Origin: Nonomuraea jiangxiensis
GTDB lineage: Bacteria > Actinomycetota > Actinomycetes > Streptosporangiales > Streptosporangiaceae
Length of the DNA: 64,000 nt
Direction of reading: 5' to 3'
Assembly: GCF_900099965.1 (NCBI RefSeq)
Contig: NZ_FNDJ01000003.1
Coordinates: 434,001 to 498,000 of the forward strand
Each line of letters opens with the position of its first letter. Position 1 is the first letter of the stretch. This document shows, one piece after another, positions 50,284-60,173 of this stretch. The translations under genes were made by a program, and so were the position numbers. The notes below the pieces were generated by a model. That model made no database searches. It worked only from the letters and a program-made list of their open reading frames with translations, and was not told the DNA's origin.

Positions 50284-51474
50284 ATGGCCGAAATCAGCAC
50301 CGGGCAGATGGTCAGGCTCCAGCGCGAGCGGCGGGGCATGAGCACCACCGCACTCGCCACGCAGGCCGGTTGCACCCCCAGGCACATCGAGCTGATCGAG
50401 CACGGAAAACGCACTCCCTCGCTGCCCCTGCTGCGGGAGATCGCCAAGGTGCTGGGCGTGCGTACGGCCGTGCTGCTGGGAGAGACCCCGCGCGACTCCC
50501 ACGAGCCCAGCAGGCCGCAGATCAGCGACATCGAGCGCGCGTTGTTCACCTGCCGATCGGCGGCGCCCGACCTCGAACCGCCGGACGCCGAGCAGCTCTC
50601 CGAACGGGTGGCCGCGGCCCGCAACGCCTGGTTCACCTCGGCGCGCCGCTACACGATCCTGATGGCCGCCCTGCCCTCCCTGGTCACCGACGCGGAGAAC
50701 CTCGTACTGGAGCGTACGCCGGACGCCTACAGCGTGGCCACGGACGCGTACCTGCTGGCCAGGGGGGTGCTCAAGCACCTGCGGCGGGTGGACCTCGCGC
50801 ACCTGGCCGCCGACCGCGCGATGCGCTTCGCCGAGGAGTCCGCCGATCCGCTGATGACCGCCTGGGCCTGCTGGTCCCTCGGGCAGTCGATGCTGTCGGA
50901 CGACATGCACCAGATCGCCTACGACGTCGCCCGGCGCGGCATCGAGGTGCTCCAACCGCACGTCGCCGACGGCGACCAGCGCCACCTCAAGGCCCTGGGC
51001 GCGCTTCACCTGCTCGCCGCCATCGGCGCGGCCCGCTCGGGAGACGAGGACGAGGCCAGGGAGACGATCAGCGGCCCGGCCGCGCAGCTCGCCGAGCGCG
51101 TGGACGACTCCTCGGGCGGCTACGACCTGGCCTTCTTCGGCCCCACCAACGTCGCCATCCACATGGCCAGCCTGGAGAACGACACCGGCCGCCCGGAGGC
51201 GGTGCTGCGCATCGCCGACGACATCGACCTGCGCCGCACGCCGTCCATCGAGCGTCGCACCACGCACCTGTGGCACGTCGCCCGCGCCTGCGAGGACCTC
51301 GGCGACGACGCCGCGAGCCTGCTCCACCTGCTGCGCATCGAGCGCGAGTGCCCGGAGGAGCTGGACCACAAGCTGCTGCTACGGGAGATGGTACGCTCCC
51401 TGGCCCGGCGTGCCCGCCCGTCGTGGGCCCCGGAGGTCCGCCAGCTCGCCGAGCGCCACGACATCCCGATCTGA
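50284..51474 (+). CDS. XRE family regulator with helical repeat domain
   Basis: Regulator of 396 residues. An N-terminal XRE/Cro HTH (about 6-62; GQMVRLQRERRGMSTTALAT and RHIELIEHGKRTPSLPLL) is followed by a long all-helical region with TPR-like character to the C-terminus. ATG 50284 starts the HTH. The AGGAGG motif lies 10-12 bases upstream, rather far, so ATG 50251 (leaderless) is possible. Such actinomycete regulators often control adjacent small genes in development or antibiotic control. Two small genes follow at once, and three copies of GAGTTCG or its complement lie between. Confidence 0.83.
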   Translation: MAEISTGQMVRLQRERRGMSTTALATQAGCTPRHIELIEHGKRTPSLPLLREIAKVLGVRTAVLLGETPRDSHEPSRPQISDIERALFTCRSAAPDLEPPDAEQLSERVAAARNAWFTSARRYTILMAALPSLVTDAENLVLERTPDAYSVATDAYLLARGVLKHLRRVDLAHLAADRAMRFAEESADPLMTAWACWSLGQSMLSDDMHQIAYDVARRGIEVLQPHVADGDQRHLKALGALHLLAAIGAARSGDEDEARETISGPAAQLAERVDDSSGGYDLAFFGPTNVAIHMASLENDTGRPEAVLRIADDIDLRRTPSIERRTTHLWHVARACEDLGDDAASLLHLLRIERECPEELDHKLLLREMVRSLARRARPSWAPEVRQLAERHDIPI

Positions 51475-51478
51475 CCTG

Positions 51479-51529
51479 CGAACTCAGAGTTCGGCCGGGG
51501 CGAACATTGAGATCCGTCGCCCGAGTTCG
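51479..51529. promoter_or_regulatory. GAGTTCG repeats between XRE gene and small genes
   Basis: A perfect dyad CGAACTC-A-GAGTTCG (51479-51493) begins 5 bp after the XRE stop, and a third half-site GAGTTCG lies at 51523-51529. The arrangement suggests an operator ahead of the first small gene, possibly for the XRE protein itself. Confidence 0.5.
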
Positions 51530-51563
51530 TCACGGAACGGGGTTTCGGTGCCACGCTGCGTCC

Positions 51564-51758
51564 ATGAGCAACGCGCCAACTGCCGATCTCGTCATGCAAC
51601 GACTCCTACAGGAGGCCATCAGGGAGTTTCCCGGATGGTCGTTCGAACGGGACCACTCCGGCTGGACCGCCACCCGCGGCGAGACCCGGCTCACCAGGTC
51701 GAGCCTGGCCGCTCTGCGGGCACTGCTGCGGGTCCACCGGCCGACACGACGGAGGTGA
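51564..51758 (+). CDS. Small hypothetical protein, first of a pair
   Basis: Sixty-four residues, soluble, no recognised family. It reads as an N-terminal helix (ADLVMQRLLQEAIREFPGW), a short strand-turn-strand (FERDHSGWTATRGETRLT) and a second helix (SSLAALRALLRVHRP). The next gene product has the same helix, W-containing hairpin, helix order, so they may be diverged paralogues. ATG 51564 has no obvious ribosome binding site and may be leaderless. The stop lies 5 bp before the ATG of the next gene. It follows the XRE regulator and GAGTTCG repeats, so co-regulation is likely. Confidence 0.55.
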   Translation: MSNAPTADLVMQRLLQEAIREFPGWSFERDHSGWTATRGETRLTRSSLAALRALLRVHRPTRRR

Positions 51759-51763
51759 CCTGG

Positions 51764-52051
51764 ATGCCGTTCGAGGGCAGGGCCGCTTCGCCGCCCGACG
51801 ACGACGGCCGGTTCGTGGGACGGCAGCTCGACGTGCTGCGTACCACCTATCCGGCGTGGGAGATCCGCCTGGGCGTCGACGGGTTGGGGGCCGCCCGGTG
51901 GACGGCCGAACTGCGGCGGCCGGTGACGGCGCAGCTGCTGGCCGCCGGGGTCCGTGAACGCGTCGCGGGCCCCGACGCCGTCACGCTCGCCTCTGCCCTG
52001 GCCCACCAGATGTACCTGCTCCACCGGAGAGCCCGCCCCTGGGCCGGCTGA
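51764..52051 (+). CDS. Small hypothetical protein, second of a pair
   Basis: Ninety-five residues, no recognised family. The pattern is FVGRQLDVLRTTYPAWEIRL, then a Gly-rich turn with ARWTAELRR, then a helical end ALAHQMYLLHRRARPW. It parallels the preceding small protein around the Trp-containing hairpin. ATG 51764 has a GGAGG site eight bases upstream that lies across the previous gene's end. A GTG at 51755 overlapping that stop is the alternative. Coupled expression with its neighbour is clear, but the role is unknown. Confidence 0.6.
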   Translation: MPFEGRAASPPDDDGRFVGRQLDVLRTTYPAWEIRLGVDGLGAARWTAELRRPVTAQLLAAGVRERVAGPDAVTLASALAHQMYLLHRRARPWAG

Positions 52052-52111
52052 CCTCGTCGGAGGTCCGGGCCACCGGGCGGGCTGACCTCGCCGGAGATCC
52101 AGGCCACTGGG
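52046..52111 (+). repeat. Imperfect 34-bp-period tandem duplication
   Basis: Two 32-bp units starting GGCTGACCTCG (52046-52077 and 52080-52111) differ at only a few positions. The first unit includes the stop codon of the small gene. It lies in the leader of the histidine kinase gene. Confidence 0.7.
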
Positions 52112-52180
52112 ACGGCCGGCCCGGGGGGCGGATAAGCCGGGCGATTGCCCACAGGTCGCGACTTGTGGTGCATTGGACGC

Positions 52181-53299
52181 ATGATCGCCACGACCTGGAA
52201 GTTCCCTCCCTGGGTGGCAGATGTCACACCGGCGGTGGGGGTGCTGGCGGCGGAGCTCGGCATGCCCACCTCGGGCCTGAGCGTCGAGGTCGTGCTGTAC
52301 GCGGTGATCGCCGCGGGACTGATCCTGGTGCGGCGCCGCTCGCCCCTCGTCGTGGCCGGGCTCGTCGGGGTGCTCTGTGCGGTGAGCTTCCAGTCGGCCC
52401 CGTACGACGCGCCGGTCAGCGCCATGCTCGTCGCCCTCTACACCGTGGGGCGGCACACCGCCGCGCTGCCCTCGACCGCCACGGCGATGCTGGCCGCGGG
52501 GGCCTACTGGCTGGCCGCCGGCACGGCATCGACCGGCGAGCCCTCGGTGGTCGCGGCCATCGTGCTGGCCCCGGCGCTGCCGGTGGCGGCCGGGCACATC
52601 GTGCGCCTGCGCGGGGAGTTGTCCAGGCGGCGCGAGCAGCAGGCCGCCGAGTACGCGGTACGCGAGGAACGCCGCCGCATCGCCCGCGAGCTGCACGACG
52701 TGATCGCCCACCACGTCAGCGTGGTCGGCCTCTACATGGGCGTGGCCAGGCGGACGATCCCGGCCGACCCCGAGCGGGCTCAGGCCGCCCTGCTCACCGG
52801 TGAGGAGACCGCCCGCCAGGCGATGACGGAGATGCGCCGCCTGCTGGACGTGCTGCGTACCGACGGCGAGTCGATCGAGAACCAGGCGGGCGTCGGGGTG
52901 GCGCGGCTGCCCGAGCTGGTCGCCGAGTCGGGCAACGCGATGCTGGAGGTCACGGGCGAGGCCGTCGAGCTGCCGACGACCGTGGACCACGCCGTCTACC
53001 GCATCGTCCAGGAGGCGCTCACCAACACCCGCAAGCACGCTGCCGGGGCCCGGTCCCGGGTCCGACTGGCGTACCTGCCCGAGCTGGTCGAGGTGGAGGT
53101 CGACGACGACGGGCGGGCACGTTCCGGGGACGCCGGGCCGTGGCGTGGGCGGGCGCGTTCCGGTGAGATCGGGCTGGGGCTCGGGCTGGCGGGGATGGCC
53201 GAGCGGGTGTCGATGTGCGGTGGCGAGTTACGCGCCGGGCCCTCCCCCGCCGGAGGCTTCACCGTGCACGCCCGCATCCCGCTGCTGGAGAAGACGTGA
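52181..53299 (+). CDS. NarL-system sensor histidine kinase
   Basis: Membrane sensor kinase of 372 residues. About four to five N-terminal membrane helices (residues 20-135) with almost no extracytoplasmic domain suggest sensing within or near the membrane. The dimerisation/phosphoacceptor box is ARELHDVIAHHVSVVGLYMG (His about 171). The ATPase has the N-box QEALTNTRKHA, a G-box GLGLAGMAERV and an insertion of Gly/Arg/Asp just before it. ATG 52181 is used. It overlaps the response regulator gene by four bases (GTGA), giving a co-translated two-component system. The stimulus is unknown. Confidence 0.9.
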   Translation: MIATTWKFPPWVADVTPAVGVLAAELGMPTSGLSVEVVLYAVIAAGLILVRRRSPLVVAGLVGVLCAVSFQSAPYDAPVSAMLVALYTVGRHTAALPSTATAMLAAGAYWLAAGTASTGEPSVVAAIVLAPALPVAAGHIVRLRGELSRRREQQAAEYAVREERRRIARELHDVIAHHVSVVGLYMGVARRTIPADPERAQAALLTGEETARQAMTEMRRLLDVLRTDGESIENQAGVGVARLPELVAESGNAMLEVTGEAVELPTTVDHAVYRIVQEALTNTRKHAAGARSRVRLAYLPELVEVEVDDDGRARSGDAGPWRGRARSGEIGLGLGLAGMAERVSMCGGELRAGPSPAGGFTVHARIPLLEKT

Positions 53300-53970
53300 T
53301 CAAGGTACTGCTGGTGGACGACCACGCGGTGGTCCGCGTGGGCTTGCGACTGCTGCTCGACACCGCGCCGGAGCTGACCACCGTGGGCGAGGCCGCCGAC
53401 GGGCTCGACGCGGTACGCCTGAGCCACGAGCTGCGCCCCGACGTCGTGCTCATGGACCTGCACCTGCCGGGCGTGGACGGGGTGGCCGCCACCGAGCGGA
53501 TCGTCACCGAGCTGCCGGAGGTCAGGGTGCTCGCGTTGAGCACGTTCGACCTGGAGGAGCACGTGGTCGCGGCGCTGCGGGCCGGAGCCTCCGGCTTCCT
53601 GCCCAAGGACGTGTCCCCGGAGGAGCTGATCGAGGGCATCAAGATCGTGCACCGGGGCGAGGCCACGGTGGCGCCCCGGTTGCTGCTGGGGTTGATCGGC
53701 ACCTTCGTCCGCCCGCTCCGCCCGGGCCGCCCGCGGGCCGTCGTGCCGCCCGCCGACCTGTCAAGGCTGAGCGAACGCGAGCTGCGGGTGCTGGCGCTCA
53801 TCGCACGCGGGCTCTCCAACGCGCAGATCGCCGAGGTGGTGGGGCTGTCGGTGTCGACGGTGAAGAACCGGGTGAGCGACCTGTTCGCCAAGCTCGAAGT
53901 ACGCGACCGGGCCCAGGCGGTGATCGTCGCCTACGAGGCGGGACTGGTGACACCGGGCGACGGGCGTTGA
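53296..53970 (+). CDS. LuxR/NarL-family response regulator
   Basis: DNA-binding response regulator of 224 residues. The receiver domain (about 1-120) has acidic residues VDDH, the phosphoacceptor Asp near 53 in VLMDLHLPG, a Ser/Thr in ALSTFD and Lys in FLPKDVSP. A Pro/Arg linker leads to a LuxR-type HTH (about 155-215; LSERELRVLALIARGLSNAQ and LSVSTVKNRVSDLF). The start is GTG 53296 inside the kinase stop. It acts with the kinase gene immediately upstream. A clean intrinsic terminator follows at 54050. Confidence 0.92.
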   Translation: MIKVLLVDDHAVVRVGLRLLLDTAPELTTVGEAADGLDAVRLSHELRPDVVLMDLHLPGVDGVAATERIVTELPEVRVLALSTFDLEEHVVAALRAGASGFLPKDVSPEELIEGIKIVHRGEATVAPRLLLGLIGTFVRPLRPGRPRAVVPPADLSRLSERELRVLALIARGLSNAQIAEVVGLSVSTVKNRVSDLFAKLEVRDRAQAVIVAYEAGLVTPGDGR

Positions 53971-54338
53971 CGGCGGAACACCGGTTTACTCCGGCCGCCG
54001 TCGCAGCCACTCAGAAATTGCACTAAGGTCCATAACTGGGACAGACCAGGCCCCTGCCCATCCGTGGGCAGGGGCTCTTTTCTTTGCCGGGTTCGGGAAT
54101 CTGACAGCGGATCGGGCACTCCCGTTCCTTTTCACATGGACCACCGGGTCTTGACGCTTTTTCACCGGCTCTTTCCCGGTTACGGGGAGTACGACTTCGG
54201 CGTGGCGTTGTGGTGTGGCTCGTGCCGAGTGTAAGCATCGTACCGGTCTTGTTGGCTCGCTCAGCGGGCAAGGTACCGGCCGCAATACGGCTTGCGAGGC
54301 GATTCGCAGCAATGAGCCGCATTCCGAAAGGAACATAT
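53971..54338. other. 368-bp gap after the two-component genes
   Basis: Holds the terminator at 54050-54085 and, toward 54300, the leader of the secreted hypothetical gene with AAAGGAA as ribosome binding site. Frames within it lack coding bias and are not considered genes. Confidence 0.5.
54050..54085 (+). terminator. Intrinsic terminator with T-run
   Basis: An 11-bp stem GCCCCTGCCCA / TGGGCAGGGGC with loop TCCG, followed by TCTTTTCTTT. This is one of the few classic rho-independent terminators in the window; it ends the two-component operon. Confidence 0.9.
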
Positions 54339-55223
54339 ATGTTCACGCCAATTCCCCGGACAAATGCCGCAGCCGCTCCCGCCCGGCCCAAGGCGCGTCA
54401 CTCGATGAGGAGAATGGCGGTGTCCACCCTGCGCGGCTCTCTCGCGGTGGCCCTGGTCGCCGTCACGGCTCCGGCGGCACGCGCGGAAGACGAATACGAC
54501 TGGTTCGACTCCGTGCCCGACCATCCGACCGCACATCCCACTCCGACCCAGAAGGCGCGGAAGACCCCGACGCCCACCCCGAAGCCCACGCGCACCCCCA
54601 CGCCGACCCCGACCGAGACCGAGACCCCCGCCGCCTCAGGGGCGTCGGCCGAGGCCGACACCACGGCCAGGGGCCCCTTCTTCCGGCGGCTCCGCCCCCG
54701 CCTCAATGTCCACCTCGGCGACGGACGCTGCGACGAGCGCCTCTTCTACAAGGTCAACCATCTCTCGCCGATGAACTTCTTCCTGCCCCGCACCCGCTAC
54801 ATCGACGGCCCCGGCGGTTCGATGACGGTGACCGTCACGCGGGAGCACGAAGTGACCGCGTTCCTGGAGACCGAGAGCGAGCGGCAGGACTCGATCAGCA
54901 GGCCGCTGATCGTCACCCCGACGATCACCGCCGGCGAACTGGTCCGCAACCTGCGCCGGCTGGGACTGCCCCACCTCGAAGAGCGGCATATGGTCTTCTC
55001 CGGGCACGAATACACCCGGGATATCACCGAGAACAAATACGGCAATATGTGGTACCGCGTCTTTGGTTACCGGGTTGGCTGGTCGGCGTGGTCGGTGCTC
55101 GGCACGTGCCGCCATGTGCTGATCGACAAGGGGCTCGCCAACATTCCCTCCCGGGTGGAGGGCTGGCGTTACTGGGAGACCGACCGTCCCCGCTTCAAGG
55201 GCCGCGTGTTGTCGCAGAAGTGA
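54339..55223 (+). CDS. Secreted hypothetical protein with Thr/Pro linker
   Basis: About 294 residues, no family recognised. A long basic N-region and hydrophobic core (STLRGSLAVALVAVTAPAARA) give a signal peptide ending near residue 49. A Thr-Pro-Lys repeat linker (PTPTPKPTRTPTPTPTETET, about 65-95) follows. The C-terminal globular part, about 115-294, carries three Cys or fewer and the striking stretch RLFYKVNHLSPMNFFLPRTR; later FSGHEYTRDITENKYGNMWY. ATG 54339 has AAAGGAA at good spacing; ATG 54406 is the shorter alternative. It has its own promoter region and terminator. A secreted wall- or matrix-associated role is likely; nothing more specific can be said. Confidence 0.7.
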   Translation: MFTPIPRTNAAAAPARPKARHSMRRMAVSTLRGSLAVALVAVTAPAARAEDEYDWFDSVPDHPTAHPTPTQKARKTPTPTPKPTRTPTPTPTETETPAASGASAEADTTARGPFFRRLRPRLNVHLGDGRCDERLFYKVNHLSPMNFFLPRTRYIDGPGGSMTVTVTREHEVTAFLETESERQDSISRPLIVTPTITAGELVRNLRRLGLPHLEERHMVFSGHEYTRDITENKYGNMWYRVFGYRVGWSAWSVLGTCRHVLIDKGLANIPSRVEGWRYWETDRPRFKGRVLSQK

Positions 55224-55232
55224 ATGCCGACG

Positions 55233-55274
55233 GGCTCCCGTTGTTTCGGTACATGCAACGGGAGCCTGCTTTTT
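55233..55274. terminator. Intrinsic terminator between secreted gene and trpS
   Basis: An 11-bp stem GGCTCCCGTTG / CAACGGGAGCC with a 12-base loop, then TGCTTTTT on the plus strand, 9 bp past the secreted gene stop. trpS converges from the other side. Confidence 0.85.
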
Positions 55275-55280
55275 CCCGGT

Positions 55281-56285
55281 TTACAGCTTGGGCAGGAAAC
55301 CCACGCGTTCCCGTACTGTCGCCATCGTGCGGCGGGCCACCTCGGACGCGCGCTCGGCGCCGATGGCCAGCAGCCGGTCGAGCTCCTTCTCGTCCGACAG
55401 CAGCTTCTCCGTGCGCTCCCTGATCGGCGCGAACGTCTCCACCACCGCCTCCGCCACGTCCTTCTTGAACGTGCCGTAGCCCTGGCCCTCGTAGCGGGCC
55501 ACCAGGTCGGGGATCGGGGTGCCGGTCAGCGCCGACTGGATGCGCAGCAGGTTGCTGACGCCCGGCTTGTTCTCCTCGTCGAAGAGCACCTCCGAGCCGG
55601 TGTCCGTCACCGCCCGCATGACCTTCTTCCGCAGCGGCCCCGGCTGCTCCAGCACGTCGAGGATGCCCGCGGGGCTGGAGGACGACTTCGACATCTTCGC
55701 CGTCGGGTTCTGGAGGTCGGTGATCTTCTCGACCTCCTTGGGGATGAACGGCTCCGGCAGCGTGAACGTCTCGCCGAATCGGTGGTTGAAGCGCTGCCCC
55801 AGATCCCTGGTCAGCTCCACGTGCTGCTTCTGGTCCACGCCCACCGGGACCTGGTTGGCCTGGTAGAGCAGGATGTCGGCGGCCTGAAGGATCGGGTAGG
55901 TGAACAGGCCGACACTGGCCGCGCTCTCCCCGAACTTGGCGGCCTTGTCCTTGAACTGCGTCATCCGCGCCGCCTCACCCATCCCGGTGAGGCAGATCAG
56001 CACCCAGGCGAGCTCCGTGTGCTCGCGCACGTGCGACTGCACGAAGACGGTGGACTGCTCGGGGTCGAGCCCGCAGGCGAAGAGCTGGGCGGCGGCCACG
56101 CGGCTGCGGCGGCGCAGCGCGTCGGGCTCGGTGGGCACGGTGATCGCGTGGAGATCGACCACGCAGTAGAAGGCGTCGTGGGTCTCCTGCATAGCTACCC
56201 ACTGACGCACGGCACCCAGGTAGTTGCCCAGATGGAATGAGTCCGCCGTGGGCTGGATGCCGGAGAGTACACGAGGTCTGGCCAT
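55281..56285 (-). CDS. trpS: Tryptophanyl-tRNA synthetase
   Basis: Class I aminoacyl-tRNA synthetase charging tRNA-Trp, 334 residues, normal length. The HIGH-type motif appears as [10 protein letters not shown] near residue 17 and the KMSKS loop as [11 protein letters not shown] near 196. The tryptophan-pocket region [20 protein letters not shown] is present. ATG 56285 begins the canonical [13 protein letters not shown] start; a TTG nine bases upstream is less likely. It lies 14 bp after the CNNM/CorC-type gene and is probably co-transcribed with it. Streptomycetes often have two trpS genes, one linked to indolmycin-type resistance; the usual housekeeping form is assumed here. Confidence 0.94.
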   Translation of the reverse strand: MARPRVLSGIQPTADSFHLGNYLGAVRQWVAMQETHDAFYCVVDLHAITVPTEPDALRRRSRVAAAQLFACGLDPEQSTVFVQSHVREHTELAWVLICLTGMGEAARMTQFKDKAAKFGESAASVGLFTYPILQAADILLYQANQVPVGVDQKQHVELTRDLGQRFNHRFGETFTLPEPFIPKEVEKITDLQNPTAKMSKSSSSPAGILDVLEQPGPLRKKVMRAVTDTGSEVLFDEENKPGVSNLLRIQSALTGTPIPDLVARYEGQGYGTFKKDVAEAVVETFAPIRERTEKLLSDEKELDRLLAIGAERASEVARRTMATVRERVGFLPKL

Positions 56286-56299
56286 AGCAGGCAATTGTG

Positions 56300-57613
56300 T
56301 CAGGAATCCTGGTCGAGCGGCGACTCGGCCAGAGGTCGGCGTTTCACCCTGACCCGGGCGATCCGCCGGCCGTCCAACTCGGTGACCGCCAGCTCGAACC
56401 CCGAGAAATCGACTTTCTCGCCGACGGCGGGAACGTGCCCCAGCATCGCCATGACGAACCCGGCCAGCGTCTCGTAGGGCCCGTCGGGCAGCCTGATGCC
56501 GGTCTCCGTGGAGAAGTCGTTCAGGTTGGTCAGGCCGTCGATCTCGATCTCCCCCGCGGGCAGGATCACGACGTCCTCCTCGACGTCGTACTCGTCCCTG
56601 ATGTCCCCGATCAGTTCCTCGACGAGATCCTCCAGGGTGACGATGCCGGCCGTGCCGCCGTACTCGTCCACCACGATGGCCAGGTGCTGCCCCTCGTCGC
56701 GCATCTCGTTGAGCGTGGTGAGCAGCCGCTTGGACGCGGGCACGAACTTGGCCGCCCGGATCGGCACGACCGCGCTGATCGGCTCGGTCCGGCCGGTCAG
56801 CTCGGGGTCGAGCAGGTCGCGTACGTGAATGAAGCCGACGATCTCATCGTATGACTCGCGATAGACCGGGAAGCGCGAGTGCGGGAGCGCGGCGGCCAGC
56901 CGCGCGGCCGCGTCCAGCGGCGTCTCGGCGTCCATGAACTCCACCTCGGTACGCGGCAACATCACCTCCCTGAGCTGCCGTTTCCCGGCCGCGAAGACCT
57001 CGTTGATCAGCTTGCGCTCGTCGGCGGTCAGATCGGTGTGCCCGACCACCATGTCCCGCAGCTCCTCGGTGGTGACCTCCTCCCGGTCGGCCGCCGGGTT
57101 GCCGCCGAGCAGCTTCACCACGACGTCGGTGGACTTGGACAACATCCAGATGATCGGCCGCGACAGGACCGCGATCCGGTCCAGGAACGGGGCCACGACC
57201 AGCGAGAGCCCCTCGGCCCGCTGCAGTGCCAGCCGCTTGGGGGCCAGCTCCCCCAGCACCAGCGACACGTACGAGATCGCCAGCGTCACGAGCACCAGCG
57301 CGAGCACGGGCGCTACGGCGGCGGGCACCTGCCAGCTCTCCAGCAAGGGTATGAGCTGCGTGGCCAGCCGGTCGGCGCCGAACGCGGCGGACAGCATGGT
57401 GGCGACGGTGACGCCGATCTGGACGGCGGACAGGAAGCGGTTGGGGTCTCGGGCCAGCTTGGCCACGCGCTCGCCTCTACGGCCCTTCTTGGAGAGCTTG
57501 CGGACCTGGCTGTCCCGCAGGGAGACCATGGCCATTTCGGCGCCCGCGAAGAAACCCCCGATGAGAATGAACAGCAGGACCAGGGCGATGTTGGCCGCGA
57601 CGGTGTCAAACAT
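56300..57613 (-). CDS. CNNM/CorC family (hemolysin family) membrane protein
   Basis: Membrane protein of 437 residues. The DUF21/CNNM transmembrane domain (about 1-190) is followed by a CBS pair (about 210-335; [18 protein letters not shown], then [20 protein letters not shown]). A CorC/HlyC C-terminal domain is at about 350-430. Members are implicated in magnesium or cobalt efflux and resistance; the hemolysin name is historical. It is the upstream gene of trpS on the same strand. The ATG at 57613 lacks an obvious ribosome binding site. Divergent from the galE-like gene, 86 bp apart. Confidence 0.88.
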   Translation of the reverse strand: MFDTVAANIALVLLFILIGGFFAGAEMAMVSLRDSQVRKLSKKGRRGERVAKLARDPNRFLSAVQIGVTVATMLSAAFGADRLATQLIPLLESWQVPAAVAPVLALVLVTLAISYVSLVLGELAPKRLALQRAEGLSLVVAPFLDRIAVLSRPIIWMLSKSTDVVVKLLGGNPAADREEVTTEELRDMVVGHTDLTADERKLINEVFAAGKRQLREVMLPRTEVEFMDAETPLDAAARLAAALPHSRFPVYRESYDEIVGFIHVRDLLDPELTGRTEPISAVVPIRAAKFVPASKRLLTTLNEMRDEGQHLAIVVDEYGGTAGIVTLEDLVEELIGDIRDEYDVEEDVVILPAGEIEIDGLTNLNDFSTETGIRLPDGPYETLAGFVMAMLGHVPAVGEKVDFSGFELAVTELDGRRIARVRVKRRPLAESPLDQDS

Positions 57614-57699
57614 GGTGGTTGGCAGCGTACTCGGCGGCTTTCCCGCGTATGCTGAACGGCAAGCCGTACAAAATGAAACATATTTGCACAGGAGTGCAC

Positions 57700-58650
57700 A
57701 TGAGGCTACTGGTCACCGGCGGGGCCGGATATGTCGGGAGTGTTGTCGCGGCACAACTCGTCGAGGCGGGACACGAGGTGACGGTACTCGACGACCTGTC
57801 AACGGGACATCAGGACGCGGTCCCGGAAGGTGCCCGATTTGTCCAAAAGTGCATCACGGAGGCCCGCGACGAGCTCGACGGCATGGACGCGGTGCTGCAC
57901 TTCGCGGCCAAGTCGCTGGTGGGCGAGTCGGTGGCCGAGCCGGGGCTCTACTGGTCCAACAACCTGGGTGGCACGCTGGCCCTGCTCGACGCCATGCGCG
58001 AGCGGGGCGTGGGCCGGATCGTGTTCTCCTCGACGGCGGCCACGTACGGGGAGCCCGAGCGCTCGCCCATCGAGGAGAGCGACCCCACCCGCCCGACCAA
58101 CCCCTACGGCGCCACCAAGCTGGCCGTGGACACGGCCCTGACCGCGTTCGCGCGGGTTCGCGAGCTGGGGGCGGTGAGCCTGCGCTACTTCAACGTGGCC
58201 GGCGCCTACGGCCGCTACCGCGAGCGGCACATGGTCGAGACCCACCTCATCCCCAACGTGCTCAAGGTCGCGACCGGCGAGCGCGAGTCGGTCAGTGTGT
58301 TCGGCACCGACTACCCGACGGCCGACGGCACGTGCGTGCGCGACTACATCCACGTCTCCGACCTGGCCAGGGCCCACCTGCTGGCGCTCGCCGCGATCGA
58401 GCCCGGCGAGCACCGGATCTACAACCTGGGCAGCGGCACCGGTTTCTCCGTGCAGGAGGTGATCTCGGTCTGCCGCGAGGTCACCGGTCACGAGATCCCC
58501 GCCGTCGTGGGCGAGCGGCGCCCCGGCGACCCGGCCGTGCTGGTCGCCTCGTCCGCCCGGATCGAGCGCGAGCTGGGCTGGAAGGCCGAACGGCCGGCGC
58601 TGCGCGACATCGTCTCCGATGCCTGGCAGGCGCTTTCGGGAAAAGCGTGA
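57700..58650 (+). CDS. galE: UDP-glucose 4-epimerase family protein
   Basis: NAD-dependent extended-SDR sugar-nucleotide epimerase, 316 residues. The cofactor motif is GGAGYVGS, with AKSLVGESV, a catalytic Ser in FSSTAATYG and Tyr-x3-Lys in [15 protein letters not shown] and DYIHVSDLA are typical of GalE. Start ATG 57700 has AGGAG five bases upstream. It interconverts UDP-glucose and UDP-galactose for envelope polysaccharides or galactose use. The longer reading to 57619 runs through the promoter. It stands alone; no other gal genes adjoin. A related UDP-sugar epimerase specificity cannot be excluded. Confidence 0.9.
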   Translation: MRLLVTGGAGYVGSVVAAQLVEAGHEVTVLDDLSTGHQDAVPEGARFVQKCITEARDELDGMDAVLHFAAKSLVGESVAEPGLYWSNNLGGTLALLDAMRERGVGRIVFSSTAATYGEPERSPIEESDPTRPTNPYGATKLAVDTALTAFARVRELGAVSLRYFNVAGAYGRYRERHMVETHLIPNVLKVATGERESVSVFGTDYPTADGTCVRDYIHVSDLARAHLLALAAIEPGEHRIYNLGSGTGFSVQEVISVCREVTGHEIPAVVGERRPGDPAVLVASSARIERELGWKAERPALRDIVSDAWQALSGKA

Positions 58651-58684
58651 TATGTGAGCCGGAAGTGTGCTGTGATACGCGAAT

Positions 58685-58870
58685 GTGAGGAGATTTTCAC
58701 CAAGGGTCACGAAGCTGCTCTTCGGTGCCCTCATCGCGGCAGGTAGCCTGGTCGCCGCCGCTGCCGTGATCTTCGTCACCCCTCAGCCCGCCCCGGCCGT
58801 CCAGCCGGTGACGTGCCCGGAGACGGCGAGCCCCGACGAGTACACCCGCCCCGAGACGGCCAGTCCTTGA
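58685..58870 (+). CDS. Possible small secreted or membrane protein
   Basis: Sixty-one residues from GTG 58685. A basic N-terminus (MRRFSPRVTK) and one hydrophobic helix (LLFGALIAAGSLVAAAAVIF) precede a short tail with a duplicated segment (CPETASP and RPETASP). The shape suits a secreted peptide or a single-pass membrane protein. There is no visible ribosome binding site and no family resemblance. It ends where a repeat region begins, so the tail duplication may be part of the repeat expansion. Could be spurious. Confidence 0.4.
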   Translation: MRRFSPRVTKLLFGALIAAGSLVAAAAVIFVTPQPAPAVQPVTCPETASPDEYTRPETASP

Positions 58871-58900
58871 CTCCGGCGGCCGCACGTCCATAGCCGGGAG

Positions 58901-59055
58901 ACCGTGACCCCCTGGCCAGGACACCGTGATTCCCTGGCCGGAGACCGACACCGTGATTCCCTGGCCGGAGACCGTGACCCCGGCCGCGAGGCTGTGAGCG
59001 TCCCTGGCCGTCCCTCGCCGTCCCTGGTCGCCCCACGCCGTCCCTGGGCGTCCTT
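58901..59055. repeat. Minisatellite-like repeat region
   Basis: Four copies of ACCGTGAYYCCCTGGCC or its shortened form start at 58901, 58923, 58950 and 58971, with GGAGA-type spacers. They are followed by a run of GCCGTCCCTGG-like units (about 58999-59050). This non-coding cluster separates the small gene from the mdh terminator. Confidence 0.75.
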
Positions 59056-59072
59056 CACCCGGAAGCGTGAAC

Positions 59073-59097
59073 GCGCGCCCCTTCGAGAGGGACGCGC
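59073..59097 (-). terminator. Terminator hairpin of mdh
   Basis: Arms GCGCG-C-CCCT and AGGG-A-CGCGC pair with one mismatch around a short loop, 32 bp past the leftward mdh stop codon. Confidence 0.55.
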
Positions 59098-59128
59098 GCT
59101 CACAGGGTGGTCAGGCGGGCACCGGCCC

Positions 59129-60124
<996 letters not shown>

Positions 60125-60173
60125 CTAACTCGCAGGATGAATCATTGACCTTCGGGATGTTACCCGCTCGTCA

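Noticed and set aside
56300..57613. A hemolysin
   Set aside because: The name is historical; DUF21, CBS pair and CorC domain point to a CNNM/CorC-type ion-transport protein.
58901..59055. A CRISPR array
   Set aside because: Repeats are imperfect, spacers are only a few bases and themselves repetitive, and no cas genes are present.
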